64,000 nucleotides of DNA from Phycicoccus duodecadis (GCF_002846495.1 NZ_PJNE01000001.1:1488001-1552000), one strand, 5' to 3'. Shown: positions 1 through 9,311, counted from the first letter of the stretch. Notes: a model not told the origin generated them from the sequence alone. A program made the numbers and translations.

Positions 1-434
1 TCCGGCTCGTGCTCGGCCAGCCACCGCATCTTGGGCCCGACGGCCTGCGAGGTCAGGACCGCCCCCGTCGCGGCGATGGCGTCCTCGCCGAGCTCTTGGC
101 TCATCGCCCGCACCTGCTCGCCGGCCCGGGTGTCGACGCCGTACAGGATGGCCGGCCGGAGTGGCCGGCTCTGCGCATCCGTTGGCAGCAGACAGGGCCC
201 GATGCCGCTGACCCCCAGAGCAACCGGCGCCTCACCGAGCTGCGGCAGCAGCTCGGTGAGGCACTCGGTGAGGTCCTTCCACCACACGTTGGTGGCGTCG
301 TGCTCGAACCACCCCGGGCGGGGCGTGGCGGTGCGGTGGGCCCGTTCGACCCGCGCCACGACGGCGCCGTCCTCGTCGACGGCCACGGCCTTGGTGCTGG
401 CGGTCCCGATGTCGACGCCGAGGACGAGGCTCAC
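1..434 (-). CDS. FGGY-family carbohydrate kinase, N-terminal part (runs off left edge)
   Basis: Only the first 144 codons are inside the window. The protein begins with a GTG at 434 and reads VSLVLGVDIGTASTKAVAVD, the phosphate-binding (actin-like ATPase) motif that opens FGGY sugar kinases such as xylulokinase, fuculokinase and gluconokinase. The family phosphorylates a sugar, often a ketose, with ATP in the cytoplasm. The GTG overlaps the TGA of the upstream isomerase in a GTGA, so it is translationally coupled and is the last visible gene of the sugar operon. After the isomerase it would phosphorylate the ketose product. The exact sugar cannot be told from this fragment. Confidence 0.88.
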   Translation of the reverse strand, partial: MSLVLGVDIGTASTKAVAVDEDGAVVARVERAHRTATPRPGWFEHDATNVWWKDLTECLTELLPQLGEAPVALGVSGIGPCLLPTDAQSRPLRPAILYGVDTRAGEQVRAMSQELGEDAIAATGAVLTSQAVGPKMRWLAEHEP

Positions 435-2053
435 AGCAGCGGCGACCCGTCCGGGGCGGCGCCGCACACCGAGACCTCCATGCCCAGCCGCTGGGCCAGC
501 AGCGCCTTGGCGGCGAGGGCGCGGTCGGCACCCGCGGCATCCGTCCCGTAGGCGACCTGGATGTGGTTCGAGCGGTGCCGCGCCATGAACTGGTCGCGGC
601 TCACGCCGTGCAGCACCGCGTGCATGATGGGCCACTCCGGGGTGGTGGCCCGCCAGCGCCGCTCGGTCTCCTCGCGGGGCAGGTCCACGACGCTGGCCCG
701 ACCAAGGTCCATGTGCAGGCGACCGTCCTCGACGAAAATCCTCGACCACACGATCTCCCCCGGCCGACCGATCCCGCGCACGGTGCCCCCACCCAGACGG
801 AAGTACAGCGGCGGCTGGCGCATCGAGTCCGTCCCCGCGTACCCGTCGACGTGGTGCGCTGCCGGCGAAGGACCTGAGATCTCGAAGACCCACACGAACT
901 GCTCCGTCGTACCGCTGGCGTCCAGGTCGCCCCAGCGGACGTCGTGCAGCGTCGTCTCGACGGGCTGGTCCAAGAGGGTGTGCAGCCGGTTCGTGAGCAG
1001 AGCGTCGAGACCGGCGCACTCGTCCGCCTCGTTGAAGTGGACGACCGGCTCGCCCGGCCTGATCACGGCGCCGTCGTCACCGACCACGTCAGGGCGCTCA
1101 CCGTTGTTGAGCAGTCCTTCGGCGAGGTCCGACGCCGGGAGGACGTCGGCCAACCCGAGCTGGTACTGCGTGCCGATCACGTCGATCCCGAAGCGGTCCG
1201 CCATTCGCGCGATCGCGTGGTACATCCGCAGCTGGAGCAGCACCTGCGCCTCGGTGAGCTCGCTGGCCTCGTCGGTCCCGAAGTGGAAGGTCATGCCCCG
1301 CGACTGCAGCCACTCGAGCGCCGTTCGGGCCTCGTCCTCGGTGGCCAGCATGGTCTCGGCGTAGAGCGCGGCCTGAGACAGCCGCTCCTTGAAGACGTTC
1401 ATCGGGAAGAGGAGCTCATCGGGGATGATCGCGTTGTACATCCCCATGCACCCCTCGTCGAGAACCCCTAGGACCGCCCCTTCGCGACGGAGACGGTCGA
1501 GCACCTCCCCAGCAGCGTTCGTGGCGGCCGGGTCCTGCACCGCCTCCGGAACGAAGGGGTGGACGTGCGAGAGGTCGTGGGTCAGCGGGGCCCCTTCGAG
1601 CCACTCCCCGAGGCGGGCGAGGAACCACGGGTCGTCGAAGGTCCTGCTCCACGCGGTGTCGAAGGGGCGACCTGCCTTGGCCAACGACGCGTTGAGGTTG
1701 AGCAGCCCCACCAGACCGGGCCACTCGCCTTCCCAGTTGGCCACGGTGAGAACCGGACCGCGATGGCGGAGCAGGCCGCCGAGGACCTGCTGCGAGAACT
1801 GCCACACCCCTTCGGCGACGACCACCGGCGCGCCCGGCGGGAGCGCACCCAGCACGCGGAGCCCTTCGGCCTGGCTGGAGATGAACCCGTGGCCCGCCTC
1901 GCTGTCGGCGGGGTGGGCCCGTTCGAGCGTGCAACCCCGTGCGGCGAAGGCCTCGGTCAGGAGCCGCTCGAACTCCTGCTGGGCCGGCCAGCAGGTGATG
2001 TTGGCAGACAGTCTCTGGTCGCCGTTGGCGACGAGGTAGGCGTGCTCGATCAC
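431..2053 (-). CDS. L-fucose isomerase-like protein (FucI/AraA-type fold)
   Basis: A 540-residue protein starting at a GTG (VIEHAYLVANGD) with the ribosome site GGAAGGA just upstream. The same frame stays open far upstream, but that part is antisense to the permease and is not coding. The length, the Glu/Asp-containing segments DEGCMGMYN and HFNEADECAGLD, and the position beside a FucU-type mutarotase and an FGGY kinase fit the L-fucose/L-arabinose isomerase superfamily (aldose-ketose isomerases, usually Mn-dependent, near 590 residues in FucI). It is somewhat shorter than E. coli FucI and divergent, so the substrate is uncertain. It overlaps the mutarotase gene and the kinase gene by four bases each. 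Confidence 0.8.
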   Translation of the reverse strand: MIEHAYLVANGDQRLSANITCWPAQQEFERLLTEAFAARGCTLERAHPADSEAGHGFISSQAEGLRVLGALPPGAPVVVAEGVWQFSQQVLGGLLRHRGPVLTVANWEGEWPGLVGLLNLNASLAKAGRPFDTAWSRTFDDPWFLARLGEWLEGAPLTHDLSHVHPFVPEAVQDPAATNAAGEVLDRLRREGAVLGVLDEGCMGMYNAIIPDELLFPMNVFKERLSQAALYAETMLATEDEARTALEWLQSRGMTFHFGTDEASELTEAQVLLQLRMYHAIARMADRFGIDVIGTQYQLGLADVLPASDLAEGLLNNGERPDVVGDDGAVIRPGEPVVHFNEADECAGLDALLTNRLHTLLDQPVETTLHDVRWGDLDASGTTEQFVWVFEISGPSPAAHHVDGYAGTDSMRQPPLYFRLGGGTVRGIGRPGEIVWSRIFVEDGRLHMDLGRASVVDLPREETERRWRATTPEWPIMHAVLHGVSRDQFMARHRSNHIQVAYGTDAAGADRALAAKALLAQRLGMEVSVCGAAPDGSPLL

Positions 2054-2475
2054 GGGTTGGTCCTTCCGTGCACGACCCCGAGGGTCAGCATGAGGTTGGC
2101 GAAGAGGCGCTGCTCTCCGGTGTGGACGACGACGCCGACGTCCGGCGTTCGTGCAGCGGTGTAGAAGTCGTGGCGGGAGAGGCGTTCCAGCGGCATCTCC
2201 AGGAGGGCACCGAACTCCTCGAAGACTGCAGGCTCGGTGCCGTCTGGGGGCGCCATGACCGCGGCGGACTCGACGACGACGGTGTCGAGCAGGGTCGTCA
2301 GGACCTCGATGACCCCGACCGTGCCCGGGCGCAGGGCCAGGTGGACCACCGTCGCGTGGGGCGCCACGCCGGTCTTCACGGGGTAGTTGGCGTCGGTGAG
2401 GAGCACCTTCGAGCCGTGCCCGCAGGCTGCGAGCGCCGCCAGGAGCGGCGGATGGATGAGCGTCGTGCGCAGCAT
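2050..2475 (-). CDS. RbsD/FucU-family sugar mutarotase
   Basis: A 141-residue protein with the typical RbsD/FucU start (MLRTTLIHPPLLAALAACGHG followed by a DANYP segment; the conserved His of HGSK and Asp of TDANYP are present). The family interconverts anomers of free sugars (fucose, ribose) so that the isomerase or kinase receives the right form. The size matches FucU (about 140 residues). It lies 10 bases after the permease gene and its stop overlaps the isomerase GTG. FucU-type function is favoured over ribose pyranase because a FucI-like gene follows. Confidence 0.85.
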   Translation of the reverse strand: MLRTTLIHPPLLAALAACGHGSKVLLTDANYPVKTGVAPHATVVHLALRPGTVGVIEVLTTLLDTVVVESAAVMAPPDGTEPAVFEEFGALLEMPLERLSRHDFYTAARTPDVGVVVHTGEQRLFANLMLTLGVVHGRTNP

Positions 2476-2484
2476 GTGGCCCGC

Positions 2485-3483
2485 CTAAGCCCTCGAGTAG
2501 CGGCGGGCGACCGTCGACAGGGCGACGGCGAGCACGAGGATCCCACCCTTGAACACGTACTGGTAGAACGTGTCCGCACCGAAGATGCTGAGGCCGTTGA
2601 ACCCCGTGTTGATGATGATGACGCCTATGAGGGTGCCGAGGATGTGGAACTCGCCGTCGCGCAGCGTCGCCGAGCCGAGGAAGACGGCCGCGAAGGCGTC
2701 GAGGAGGTAGCTGTCCGCGGCCGACGCCGTCCCGCTCCCCAGGAGCGAGGCCAGGAGGATGCCGGTCAGCGCCGCACAGATCCCCGCCGTGACGAAGGCG
2801 ATGATCTTCACCCGGTCGACCGGGATGCCCGACAGGCGTGCCGCCTCGGTGTTCCCGCCCACCGCCTGGATGCGCTGGCCGAGGTCGGTGCGGTTGAGGA
2901 CCACCCAGAGGATCCCCAGCACGGCGGCCATGATCCAGATCGGGTTCGGCAGTCCGATGAACGAGCCGAGGGCGATCGAGAGGAAGGAGTCCGGCACGCC
3001 CTCGGCGATGGGTGCCCCTGACGTGTAGCCGAAGCTGACGCCGATCAGGATGGTGCCGACGCCCAGGGTGGCAATGACGGCGTTCACCCTGGCCTTGGTG
3101 ACCAGGGCCCCGTTCAGGACCCCGATGGCGGCTCCGACGACGAGGACTACCAGCACGGCCACCGCCACCGGCAACCCGCTGTTGACGATGAGACCGGTGA
3201 CGAGCACGCCTGCCAGCGAGGCCGCGTAGCCGATGCTGAGGTCGAACTCCCCCACCACGAGGGCCATCGTCAGGCCACCGGCGATGATGGCCGTCAGGGC
3301 GGACTGGTTGAGGATGTTGATGACGTTGCCGGTCGTGGGGAAGGACTCGGGCGCGGCGATCGAGAACACCACGACCATGATGAGGAGCCCGGCGAGGGTC
3401 CCGTACCGGGAGAGCAGCCTCAGTCCGAGCCGCCACCCTTCACGGGACGGGGGCGCGTCGGCGTTGTGGGCCTGCACGGACAT
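2485..3483 (-). CDS. Sugar ABC transporter permease, RbsC type
   Basis: A 332-residue, strongly hydrophobic protein with about eight to ten membrane segments, beginning after a short polar N-terminus (MSVQAHNADAPPSREGWRLG). It carries the BPD_transp_2 signature region (ALVVGEFDLSIGYAASLAGV, followed by a conserved Gly-rich loop). It forms the membrane channel for a monosaccharide with the RbsA-type ATPase that precedes it. The ATG overlaps the end of the ATPase gene by one base. No second permease gene is present, so it probably works as a homodimer, as RbsC does. Confidence 0.93.
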   Translation of the reverse strand: MSVQAHNADAPPSREGWRLGLRLLSRYGTLAGLLIMVVVFSIAAPESFPTTGNVINILNQSALTAIIAGGLTMALVVGEFDLSIGYAASLAGVLVTGLIVNSGLPVAVAVLVVLVVGAAIGVLNGALVTKARVNAVIATLGVGTILIGVSFGYTSGAPIAEGVPDSFLSIALGSFIGLPNPIWIMAAVLGILWVVLNRTDLGQRIQAVGGNTEAARLSGIPVDRVKIIAFVTAGICAALTGILLASLLGSGTASAADSYLLDAFAAVFLGSATLRDGEFHILGTLIGVIIINTGFNGLSIFGADTFYQYVFKGGILVLAVALSTVARRYSRA

Positions 3484-5042
3484 CAGGCGACCTCCTGGTC
3501 GGTCTGCGGGGTGGTGTAGCTCAGCTCGGTGAGCCGGTCCTCGGTGAGGTCGTCGCCGGCGAGCTCACCGACGACGCGACCGCGGGACATCACGACGACG
3601 CGGTCGCACAGCGCGACGAGCTCCTCGTTGTCGGAGGAGATCGCGAGGACTCCGGTCCCCTGGCGCGCGAGGTCGCGGATGATGGCGTGTATCTCGCCGC
3701 GGGCGCCGATGTCGACCCCCCGCGAGAGCTCGTCGAGAATCAGGACGCGCTGGCTGCGGGTGAGCCACCGTGCAATCAGGACCTTCTGCTGGTTCCCACC
3801 CGACAGAGTGCCGACCGGCTGGTCGACCGACCCGGTCTTGATGTCGAGGCGCTCGACCAGTTCCCGGGCGCGGGCTCGGGCCCGGCTCGGACGGATGAAC
3901 GGCAGCCAGGGAACGAGGCGCAGCGGTTTCTGGTCGGCCACGTTGATGTTGAAGGCGACCGACTGCTGGAGAACGAGGCCCTGGGAGCGTCGCTCCTCCG
4001 GCACGAGCGCGACGCCGTGACGGACCGCGTCCCCGACATCGGAGAACCGGACCTCGACGCCGTCGAGACGCACCGTCCCCGATGCCACCGGGTCGGCCCC
4101 GCACAGCATCCGCGCAAGCTCGGTGCGACCCGCACCGACCAGGCCTCCGAGTCCGAGGACCTCTCCCTGCCGTAGCTCGAACGTGGCGTCCCGGACGGGC
4201 CCACCGGTCAGACCGACGACGTCCAGGACGGGAGCGTCGTCCGGTCGAGAGGGTGTGGGCGCGGTCGTGGGCTCCGTGGGGGTGAGCTCACGTCCGACGA
4301 TCTCGTGGACGAGGCCGGCCTTCGAGAGCTCTCCGCGGGTGACGACCCGGGTGAGCCGGCCGTCCCGGAAGACACTCACGGTGTCGCAGAGGTCCAGGAC
4401 CTCGTCAAGCCGGTGCGAGACGTACAGCACGCTCACGCCCGAGGCTGCGAGGTCGCGCACGATGGCGTGTAACCGGGCCGTCTCCGCTCCCGACAGCGAG
4501 GCCGTGGGCTCGTCCATCGCGATCATCCTGGCCTCCCCCACCAGCGCCCGGCCGATCGAGACCGACCACCGCTGCGCGACGCTCAGCTCACTGACAGGCC
4601 GCTCCAGAGAGAAGTCGATGCCGATGCGCTCGGCCGCCTCCGCGGCGGGCCTGCGGCTGTTCTTCCAGTCGACGAGGCCGAATCGGGTCACCTTCGGACG
4701 CCCCAGCAGCATGTTGCGCACGGCGTCGAACTGCGGCACCAGGTTGAGCTCCTGGTGGATGAACGCAAGCCCGAGGTCGGTGGCCGCGTTCGGGCTGGTG
4801 ATGTGCACCGGCACGCCGTCCACGCTGATCGTCCCCTCGTCGGGGTCCTGGAGGCCAGCCAGGCAACGGATCAGCGTCGACTTGCCCGCGCCGTTCGCCC
4901 CGACCAGCCCGTGCACCTCTCCGGGACGGACCGTGAGGTCCACCCCGTCGAGGGCCGCGACGCCTCCGAAACGCTTGCTGAGGCCCTCCACCCGGAGGAG
5001 CGGGAGCGCCGCGGCCCTCGGGTGCGCCTCAGTTGGCGGCAT
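3483..5042 (-). CDS. Sugar ABC transporter ATP-binding protein, RbsA/MglA type (two ATPase domains)
   Basis: A 519-residue protein made of two ATPase domains in tandem, the RbsA/XylG/MglA architecture. Domain 1 has Walker A GANGAGKST near residue 48 and Walker B MIAMDEPTAS. Domain 2 has the usual degenerate Walker A (GLVGAGRTEL) and the signature LSGGNQQKVLIARWL. It energises uptake through the RbsC-type permease. Its start overlaps the 3' end of the binding-protein gene by 14 bases, so the order is binding protein, ATPase, permease. The first ATG (MPPTEAHPRAAALPLLRVEG) was chosen because it leaves a short leader before the first strand. Confidence 0.95.
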   Translation of the reverse strand: MPPTEAHPRAAALPLLRVEGLSKRFGGVAALDGVDLTVRPGEVHGLVGANGAGKSTLIRCLAGLQDPDEGTISVDGVPVHITSPNAATDLGLAFIHQELNLVPQFDAVRNMLLGRPKVTRFGLVDWKNSRRPAAEAAERIGIDFSLERPVSELSVAQRWSVSIGRALVGEARMIAMDEPTASLSGAETARLHAIVRDLAASGVSVLYVSHRLDEVLDLCDTVSVFRDGRLTRVVTRGELSKAGLVHEIVGRELTPTEPTTAPTPSRPDDAPVLDVVGLTGGPVRDATFELRQGEVLGLGGLVGAGRTELARMLCGADPVASGTVRLDGVEVRFSDVGDAVRHGVALVPEERRSQGLVLQQSVAFNINVADQKPLRLVPWLPFIRPSRARARARELVERLDIKTGSVDQPVGTLSGGNQQKVLIARWLTRSQRVLILDELSRGVDIGARGEIHAIIRDLARQGTGVLAISSDNEELVALCDRVVVMSRGRVVGELAGDDLTEDRLTELSYTTPQTDQEVA

Positions 5043-6009
5043 CGGGGTGCTCGGTCAGGAACTGGTCGATGGTGTCCGAGGTGACGAGCACACCCGGCAC
5101 GTCGACGGTCTTCTGCTTCCAGGACGAGCCGGCGGACACCGCCTCGAGGGTCGTCTCGAACATGGTTGCGCCCTCCTTGGCGCCGTCCTCCCAGACGGTG
5201 GCGGTCAGTGAGCCGTCCTTGACCGCCTTGATCGCCTGCGGGCTGCCGTTGATGCCGTAGGTCTTCACATCCGTACGCCCCTGCTGCTTGAGCGCCGCGA
5301 TGGCGCCGAGCGTCGGGTCCTCCCAGCACCCCCAGATCGCCAGCTTCCCGGAGCCGGCCGGGTTCTTGGCCAACCAGGCGTTGGCGTAGCGCTGGCCGTC
5401 CTGGAGGAAGCCGGGGATGCTCACCTCGTTCTTGGTGACCATGATGCCGCTCTTGCCCTGGAGCGCCTGGTCGAAGATCTTCTCGCGGTCGCGACACACC
5501 TGCCCGGTGCGGTACGTGAGGGCCAGAACGGAGCCGCTGTCGCCCATGTCATCCAGCAGGGCCTTGACGGAGGGCTCTGCGAAGGGCGCACCGTCGCCGG
5601 TCGTCATCACGACTCCGTCCGCCAGGCCACCACCCCAGGACGCGACGGGGACGTTGGCGGTACGGGCGGCCGCGAGACCCGCCCCCAGTGAGGTGGCCGG
5701 GAAGACCAGGTCGAAGATCATGCCGACCTTCTGCGTCGCGAAGGTGCGCATCGCGGAGTTCGCCTGGTCGGCGTTGCCCTGCGCGTCGACGACGTTGACG
5801 GTCCAGCCCTGCTTCTGCGCGGCGTCCTTGACCCCCGCGATGACCTTCGCGTTGTTGGAGTCGGTGGCGCTGATGGTGACGATGCCGACGACCTTGTTGC
5901 CTGAACCGGACGCGGGCGCCGAGCCGGCGCTCGTTCCCGTCCCGCTCGAGCACGCCGTCGCGAGGACGGTGACGGCCACTGCTGCACCTGCCAGGGAGAT
6001 CCGCTTCAT
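5029..6009 (-). CDS. Sugar-binding lipoprotein of the RbsABC-type transporter
   Basis: A 326-residue substrate-binding protein of the periplasmic-binding-protein 1 fold (RbsB/XylF-like). The start MKRISLAGAAVAVTVLATAC has a lipoprotein signal with a lipobox at Cys20, so it is exported and anchored outside the membrane. AAGGG lies just upstream. A longer in-frame ORF begins at 6108, but that extension would run through the promoter and operator, so the internal ATG at 6009 is preferred. It captures the sugar for the ATPase and permease encoded downstream. It is the first gene of the operon after a LacI-controlled promoter. Confidence 0.93.
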   Translation of the reverse strand: MKRISLAGAAVAVTVLATACSSGTGTSAGSAPASGSGNKVVGIVTISATDSNNAKVIAGVKDAAQKQGWTVNVVDAQGNADQANSAMRTFATQKVGMIFDLVFPATSLGAGLAAARTANVPVASWGGGLADGVVMTTGDGAPFAEPSVKALLDDMGDSGSVLALTYRTGQVCRDREKIFDQALQGKSGIMVTKNEVSIPGFLQDGQRYANAWLAKNPAGSGKLAIWGCWEDPTLGAIAALKQQGRTDVKTYGINGSPQAIKAVKDGSLTATVWEDGAKEGATMFETTLEAVSAGSSWKQKTVDVPGVLVTSDTIDQFLTEHPDAAN

Positions 6010-6061
6010 TGCTGCACCCTTGCTGACCCTCGGGGGGTCCGTCGTCCCAGTTGCCCGGGGT

Positions 6062-6077
6062 GAGAAATCGATTTCTC
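6062..6077. promoter_or_regulatory. LacI-family operator, perfect 16-bp palindrome
   Basis: GAGAAATCGATTTCTC is a perfect inverted repeat with a central CG, the form expected for a LacI/GalR dimer. It lies directly downstream of the -10 box of the sugar operon promoter and 53 bases before the binding-protein start, a repressor position. The LacI gene is immediately upstream. A half-conserved copy is found at 7200-7215. Confidence 0.8.
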
Positions 6078-6078
6078 G

Positions 6079-6108
6079 ACGATAAGCGAGCAGCCCGGAG
6101 GGTGTCAA
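6079..6108 (-). promoter_or_regulatory. Promoter of the sugar operon (TTGACA-N18-TATCGT)
   Basis: On the minus strand TTGACA (6108-6103) is followed after 18 bases by TATCGT (6084-6079), a good sigma-70-type pair for a high-GC actinobacterium. The LacI palindrome starts two bases further on, so bound repressor would block it. It drives the binding protein and the genes after it. Confidence 0.65.
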
Positions 6109-6121
6109 GGGATGGGCCGCC

Positions 6122-7117
6122 TCAGCGGTGGGAGCTGCCGCGGACCCTTAGCTCGGTCGGCAGGGTGACCGATCTGACCCTGGCCTCCGGGTCGGTGGCC
6201 TGGTGCACCAGCATCTCGGCCGCCGTGCGGCCCAGCTCGTAAGTCGGCTGCGCCACGGTGCTCAGGGACGGGCTGACGAGCGGGGCCCACGGCAGGTCGT
6301 CGAACCCGACGATGCCCACCTCCGTGCCGATGGTCACCCCGGCCTCCCCGAGGGCACGCAGTGCGCCCATGGTCATCAGACTGTTGGTCACGAAGATCGC
6401 GTCCGGAGGGTCCGGCTGCCGCAGGAGCTCGGCGACAGCCGCGGCGCCACCGGCCTCCTTGTAGTCGGCGACCCGGACGAGTGCCTTGTCGGCGGGCAGT
6501 CCCGCCTCACCGAGCGCAGCCCGGTAACCGGCCAGGCGCTGGGCCGCCGTGGTGGTGCGCAGCGGGCCGGCGACGCAGGCGATCCGCCGGTAGCCCTGCG
6601 CGGCCAGATGCGCCGTGGCTTCGTAGCCCCCCCGTCGGTTCGAGACGACCACCGACGAGACCGGCGAGCTTCGCAGCCGTCGGTCAATGGTGACGGCGGG
6701 TACGCCCGCGTCCAGGAGCGGGCCGAGAGCGCTCTGACGGTCGGAGGCGGGTGAGATCACGACTCCGGCCATGCGTTCGGACAGGGCGACGTCGATGTAG
6801 GCCCGCTCGCGCTCGAGGTCCTCGTCGGTGTTGCACAGGACGACCGAATGCCCGTTGGCCCGCGCGACGTCCTCGACGCCGCGAACCAGCGCGGTGAAGT
6901 GCGGATTCTCGATGTCACTGATCACCAGGGCCCACACGGCCGCGACTTTGCGCCGGAGGTTGCGGGCTACTCCGTTGGGTCGGTAGCTCAGCTTGCGCAC
7001 CGACTGCTCCACCCGCCGGGCGAGCTCCGGGTTCACATCGCCCCGGCCGTTGAGGACGCGCGACACCGTGGCGGGCGAGACCGCAGCCAGCCGCGCCACG
7101 TCGTAGATCGTCGCCAC
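6122..7117 (-). CDS. LacI-family transcriptional regulator
   Basis: A 331-residue regulator. The N-terminal helix-turn-helix (MATIYDVARLAAVSPATVSR, then VLNG) and hinge helix are typical, followed by a periplasmic-binding-like effector domain (residues about 60-330). The family represses sugar genes until a sugar or sugar phosphate binds. It lies between the sugar operon, same strand and 112 bases downstream, and the divergent lactonase-like gene. Palindromic sites lie at both flanks (6062 and 7200), so it probably represses the operon, the hydrolase and perhaps itself. Confidence 0.93.
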   Translation of the reverse strand: MATIYDVARLAAVSPATVSRVLNGRGDVNPELARRVEQSVRKLSYRPNGVARNLRRKVAAVWALVISDIENPHFTALVRGVEDVARANGHSVVLCNTDEDLERERAYIDVALSERMAGVVISPASDRQSALGPLLDAGVPAVTIDRRLRSSPVSSVVVSNRRGGYEATAHLAAQGYRRIACVAGPLRTTTAAQRLAGYRAALGEAGLPADKALVRVADYKEAGGAAAVAELLRQPDPPDAIFVTNSLMTMGALRALGEAGVTIGTEVGIVGFDDLPWAPLVSPSLSTVAQPTYELGRTAAEMLVHQATDPEARVRSVTLPTELRVRGSSHR

Positions 7118-7199
7118 GTACCCTCCCTGCCGCTGGACGAGGGACGGCCGTGCGACCGCCGAGGAACACTATGCCGCGAAGCCTGCCCTCGCTGCTAGG

Positions 7200-7215
7200 C
7201 TGCAATCGATTTCTC
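7200..7215. promoter_or_regulatory. Second, half-conserved LacI operator
   Basis: CTGCAATCGATTTCTC keeps the right half-site GATTTCTC and the inner AATC of the perfect palindrome at 6062-6077. It lies 13 bases before the start of the metallo-hydrolase gene and about 80 bases upstream of the LacI start. A match this long in the divergent intergenic region supports co-regulation of both transcripts. Confidence 0.6.
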
Positions 7216-7228
7216 ACAGGAGGCGATG

Positions 7229-7993
7229 ATGGCACTCCCCCACTACACCGTGACGACTCTCCGCCTGGGCAGCATCACGGTCGACAAGTCCGGTATGACG
7301 TACGGGGTCGACCCGGGCGTCACGCTCGAGGTACCGGTCTGGGCCGCTGCCGTCGAGGGTGACGGCGTGCGGATGCTCGTGGACACCGGCATCGCCGACC
7401 CCAGCCGCTGGCTTGGCCACTCGCCCCACCGCCAGGAGGACGACGAGACCCTGGCCGCGGCGCTCGCGACGATCGGGTGGCGCTTCTCGGACATCGACAT
7501 CGTCATCAACTCGCACCTGCACTACGACCACGCCGAGAACAACGTGCTCCTCCCCGACGCACAGTTCTTCGTCTCTCTCGCCGAGTGGGAGTACGCGAAG
7601 GACCCGATCGCGACGCAGCGCTGGCTCTACGATTACGCCTGGACCGACGAGCAGCTGACGTTCCAGAACTACACCCTCGTCGCCCAGGACCACTTCGAGG
7701 TGCGCCCGGGCGTTCGGCTCCTCCAGACCCCGGGGCACTCCCGTGGGCATCAGTCCGTCCTCGTCAACACTGACGAAGGGGTGCTGTGCGTGGCGGGTGA
7801 CGCGGCGTGCTTCATGGAGAACTTCACGATCCCCACGCCCCCGGGGGGGCTGACGTCGGCCGAGCAGGCGCTCGACTCGCTCGAGCGGATGCGGGTCCAT
7901 GCCGACCGGGTGCTGATGAACCACGACCCGGAGCTCTCCGGCTTCCAGTCCAGCGGTTTCCCCCTCATGCCCCCGGAGCCGGTTTCCGGCTGA
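7229..7993 (+). CDS. Metallo-beta-lactamase-fold hydrolase, AHL-lactonase-like
   Basis: A 254-residue protein with the metal motif HLHYDH (in [11 protein letters not shown]) plus later metal ligands in TPGHSRGH and VAGDAA, the pattern of N-acyl-homoserine-lactonase-like members of the metallo-beta-lactamase fold. The family opens lactone rings. AGGAGG at 7218-7223 is five bases before the ATG at 7229 and only two before the ATG at 7226, so the second ATG is chosen. It is divergent from the LacI gene and has an operator-like site, so a sugar lactone is a more likely substrate than a quorum signal. That last point is inference. Confidence 0.85.
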   Translation: MALPHYTVTTLRLGSITVDKSGMTYGVDPGVTLEVPVWAAAVEGDGVRMLVDTGIADPSRWLGHSPHRQEDDETLAAALATIGWRFSDIDIVINSHLHYDHAENNVLLPDAQFFVSLAEWEYAKDPIATQRWLYDYAWTDEQLTFQNYTLVAQDHFEVRPGVRLLQTPGHSRGHQSVLVNTDEGVLCVAGDAACFMENFTIPTPPGGLTSAEQALDSLERMRVHADRVLMNHDPELSGFQSSGFPLMPPEPVSG

Positions 7994-8011
7994 GAGTGCC
8001 TCGACGGCAGG

Positions 8012-8037
8012 CCGGACGCCCGCACGGTGGCGGGTCC
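8012..8037 (+). terminator. Possible hairpin after the metallo-hydrolase gene
   Basis: CCGGACGCCCGC and GCGGGTCCG can fold across a six-base loop, just after the hydrolase gene and before the next transcript. No T-run follows, as is usual in high-GC actinobacteria, so it is only a weak candidate. Confidence 0.35.
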
Positions 8038-8099
8038 GTCGTGCCCGGTCGTTGCTACGGTCGAAGGACACAACCGTCGCCGAGGACCAGGGGTCGAGG

Positions 8100-9311
8100 A
8101 TGACCAAACGCGTGTACGTCGTCGGGACCGCCGACACCAAGGGCCGCGAGCTCGCCTACGTCCGCGACCGCGTCGCAGCGGCCGGCGTCGAGGCCGTGAC
8201 CGTCGACGTGGGGACGTCGGACCCGGGGTCGGTCGCCGCAGACGTCACCCCCGCGACGGTCGCCGGACACCACCCGGACGGCGCGGACGCGGTGTTCGTC
8301 GGGGAACGGGGGCAGTCCGTCACGGCTATGGGGGTCGCGCTCGAGCGCTACCTCGCCTCGGTCGAGGACCTCGGCGGGGTCATCGGGATCGGCGGCTCGG
8401 GAGGCACGGCGCTCATCACGCCCGCGATGCGCGCCCTTCCGGTGGGCGTCCCGAAGGTCATGGTCTCGACGGTGGCGAGCGGCGACGTGTCGGCGTACGT
8501 CGGCCCGTCGGACATCGCGATGATGTACTCCGTCACCGACGTCGCCGGGATCAACCGCATCTCGCGCACGGTCCTGGGCAACGCCGCCCACGCGATCGCC
8601 GGGATGGTCGCAACGCCGCTGCCGGAGGTCGACGACGACCGCCCGGTGGTCGGGCTGACGATGTTCGGGGTCACGACCCCGGCCGTGACCCAGGTCGTCG
8701 AGCTGCTCGGCGACGCCGTCGAGCCGCTGGTGTTCCACGCCACGGGCACCGGGGGTCAGTCCCTCGAGAAGCTCGTCGGGTCGGGGATGGTCGGTTCGGT
8801 CATCGACCTCACCACCACCGAGGTCGCCGACCACCTCATGGGCGGCGTCTTCAGCGCGGGCGAGTCCCGGCTCGACGTGCTGGCCGAGGTCGCGGTCCCG
8901 TACGTCGGCAGTGTCGGCGCCCTCGACATGGTCAACTTCGGTGCGCGGGAGACCGTTCCGGAGCACTACGCCGACCGGCTCTTCCACGAGCACAACGCCC
9001 AGGTGACACTCATGCGCACCACGGCCGCGGAGAACGCCGAGGTGGGCGCGTGGATCGCCCGCAAGCTCAACGCGGCCGTCGGCCCGGTCCGCTTCTTCCT
9101 CCCCGAGGGCGGGGTGTCGATGCTCGACGCCCCGGGACAGGCCTTCCACGACCCCGAGGCCGATGCCGCCCTGTTCGACGCCCTCGAGCGGGCCTTCGAG
9201 ACCACGCCGACGCACACGCTCGTGCGCGTCCCCCACCACGTCAACGATCCCGAGATGGCCGAGCTCGTCGTCGCCGCGCACCGGGAGCTCACCGAGGAGG
9301 AGACCTCGTGA
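8100..9311 (+). CDS. Tm-1-like ATP-binding domain protein (UPF0261)
   Basis: A 403-residue protein that begins [18 protein letters not shown]; the GTADTKG motif and the Gly-rich [10 protein letters not shown] loop mark the UPF0261 / Tm-1 N-terminal family. The plant homologue Tm-1 inhibits tobamovirus replication, but the bacterial role is unknown; nucleotide binding is expected from the family. The ATG at 8100 is preferred to the upstream in-frame start at 8052 because it fits the family N-terminus. Its TGA overlaps the GTG of the next gene. In Tm-1-like proteins of plants and fungi this domain is fused to the TIM barrel encoded next door. Confidence 0.85.
   Translation: MTKRVYVVGTADTKGRELAYVRDRVAAAGVEAVTVDVGTSDPGSVAADVTPATVAGHHPDGADAVFVGERGQSVTAMGVALERYLASVEDLGGVIGIGGSGGTALITPAMRALPVGVPKVMVSTVASGDVSAYVGPSDIAMMYSVTDVAGINRISRTVLGNAAHAIAGMVATPLPEVDDDRPVVGLTMFGVTTPAVTQVVELLGDAVEPLVFHATGTGGQSLEKLVGSGMVGSVIDLTTTEVADHLMGGVFSAGESRLDVLAEVAVPYVGSVGALDMVNFGARETVPEHYADRLFHEHNAQVTLMRTTAAENAEVGAWIARKLNAAVGPVRFFLPEGGVSMLDAPGQAFHDPEADAALFDALERAFETTPTHTLVRVPHHVNDPEMAELVVAAHRELTEEETS

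Noticed and set aside
431..3436. One 1001-codon open frame covering the isomerase and most of the permease
   Set aside because: The upstream part is the wrong frame of the permease gene and has the composition of high-GC shadow frames. The real isomerase starts at GTG 2053.
7229..7993. Quorum-quenching function for the lactonase-like gene
   Set aside because: The fold allows it, but LacI-type control and the sugar operon next to it make this role unsupported.
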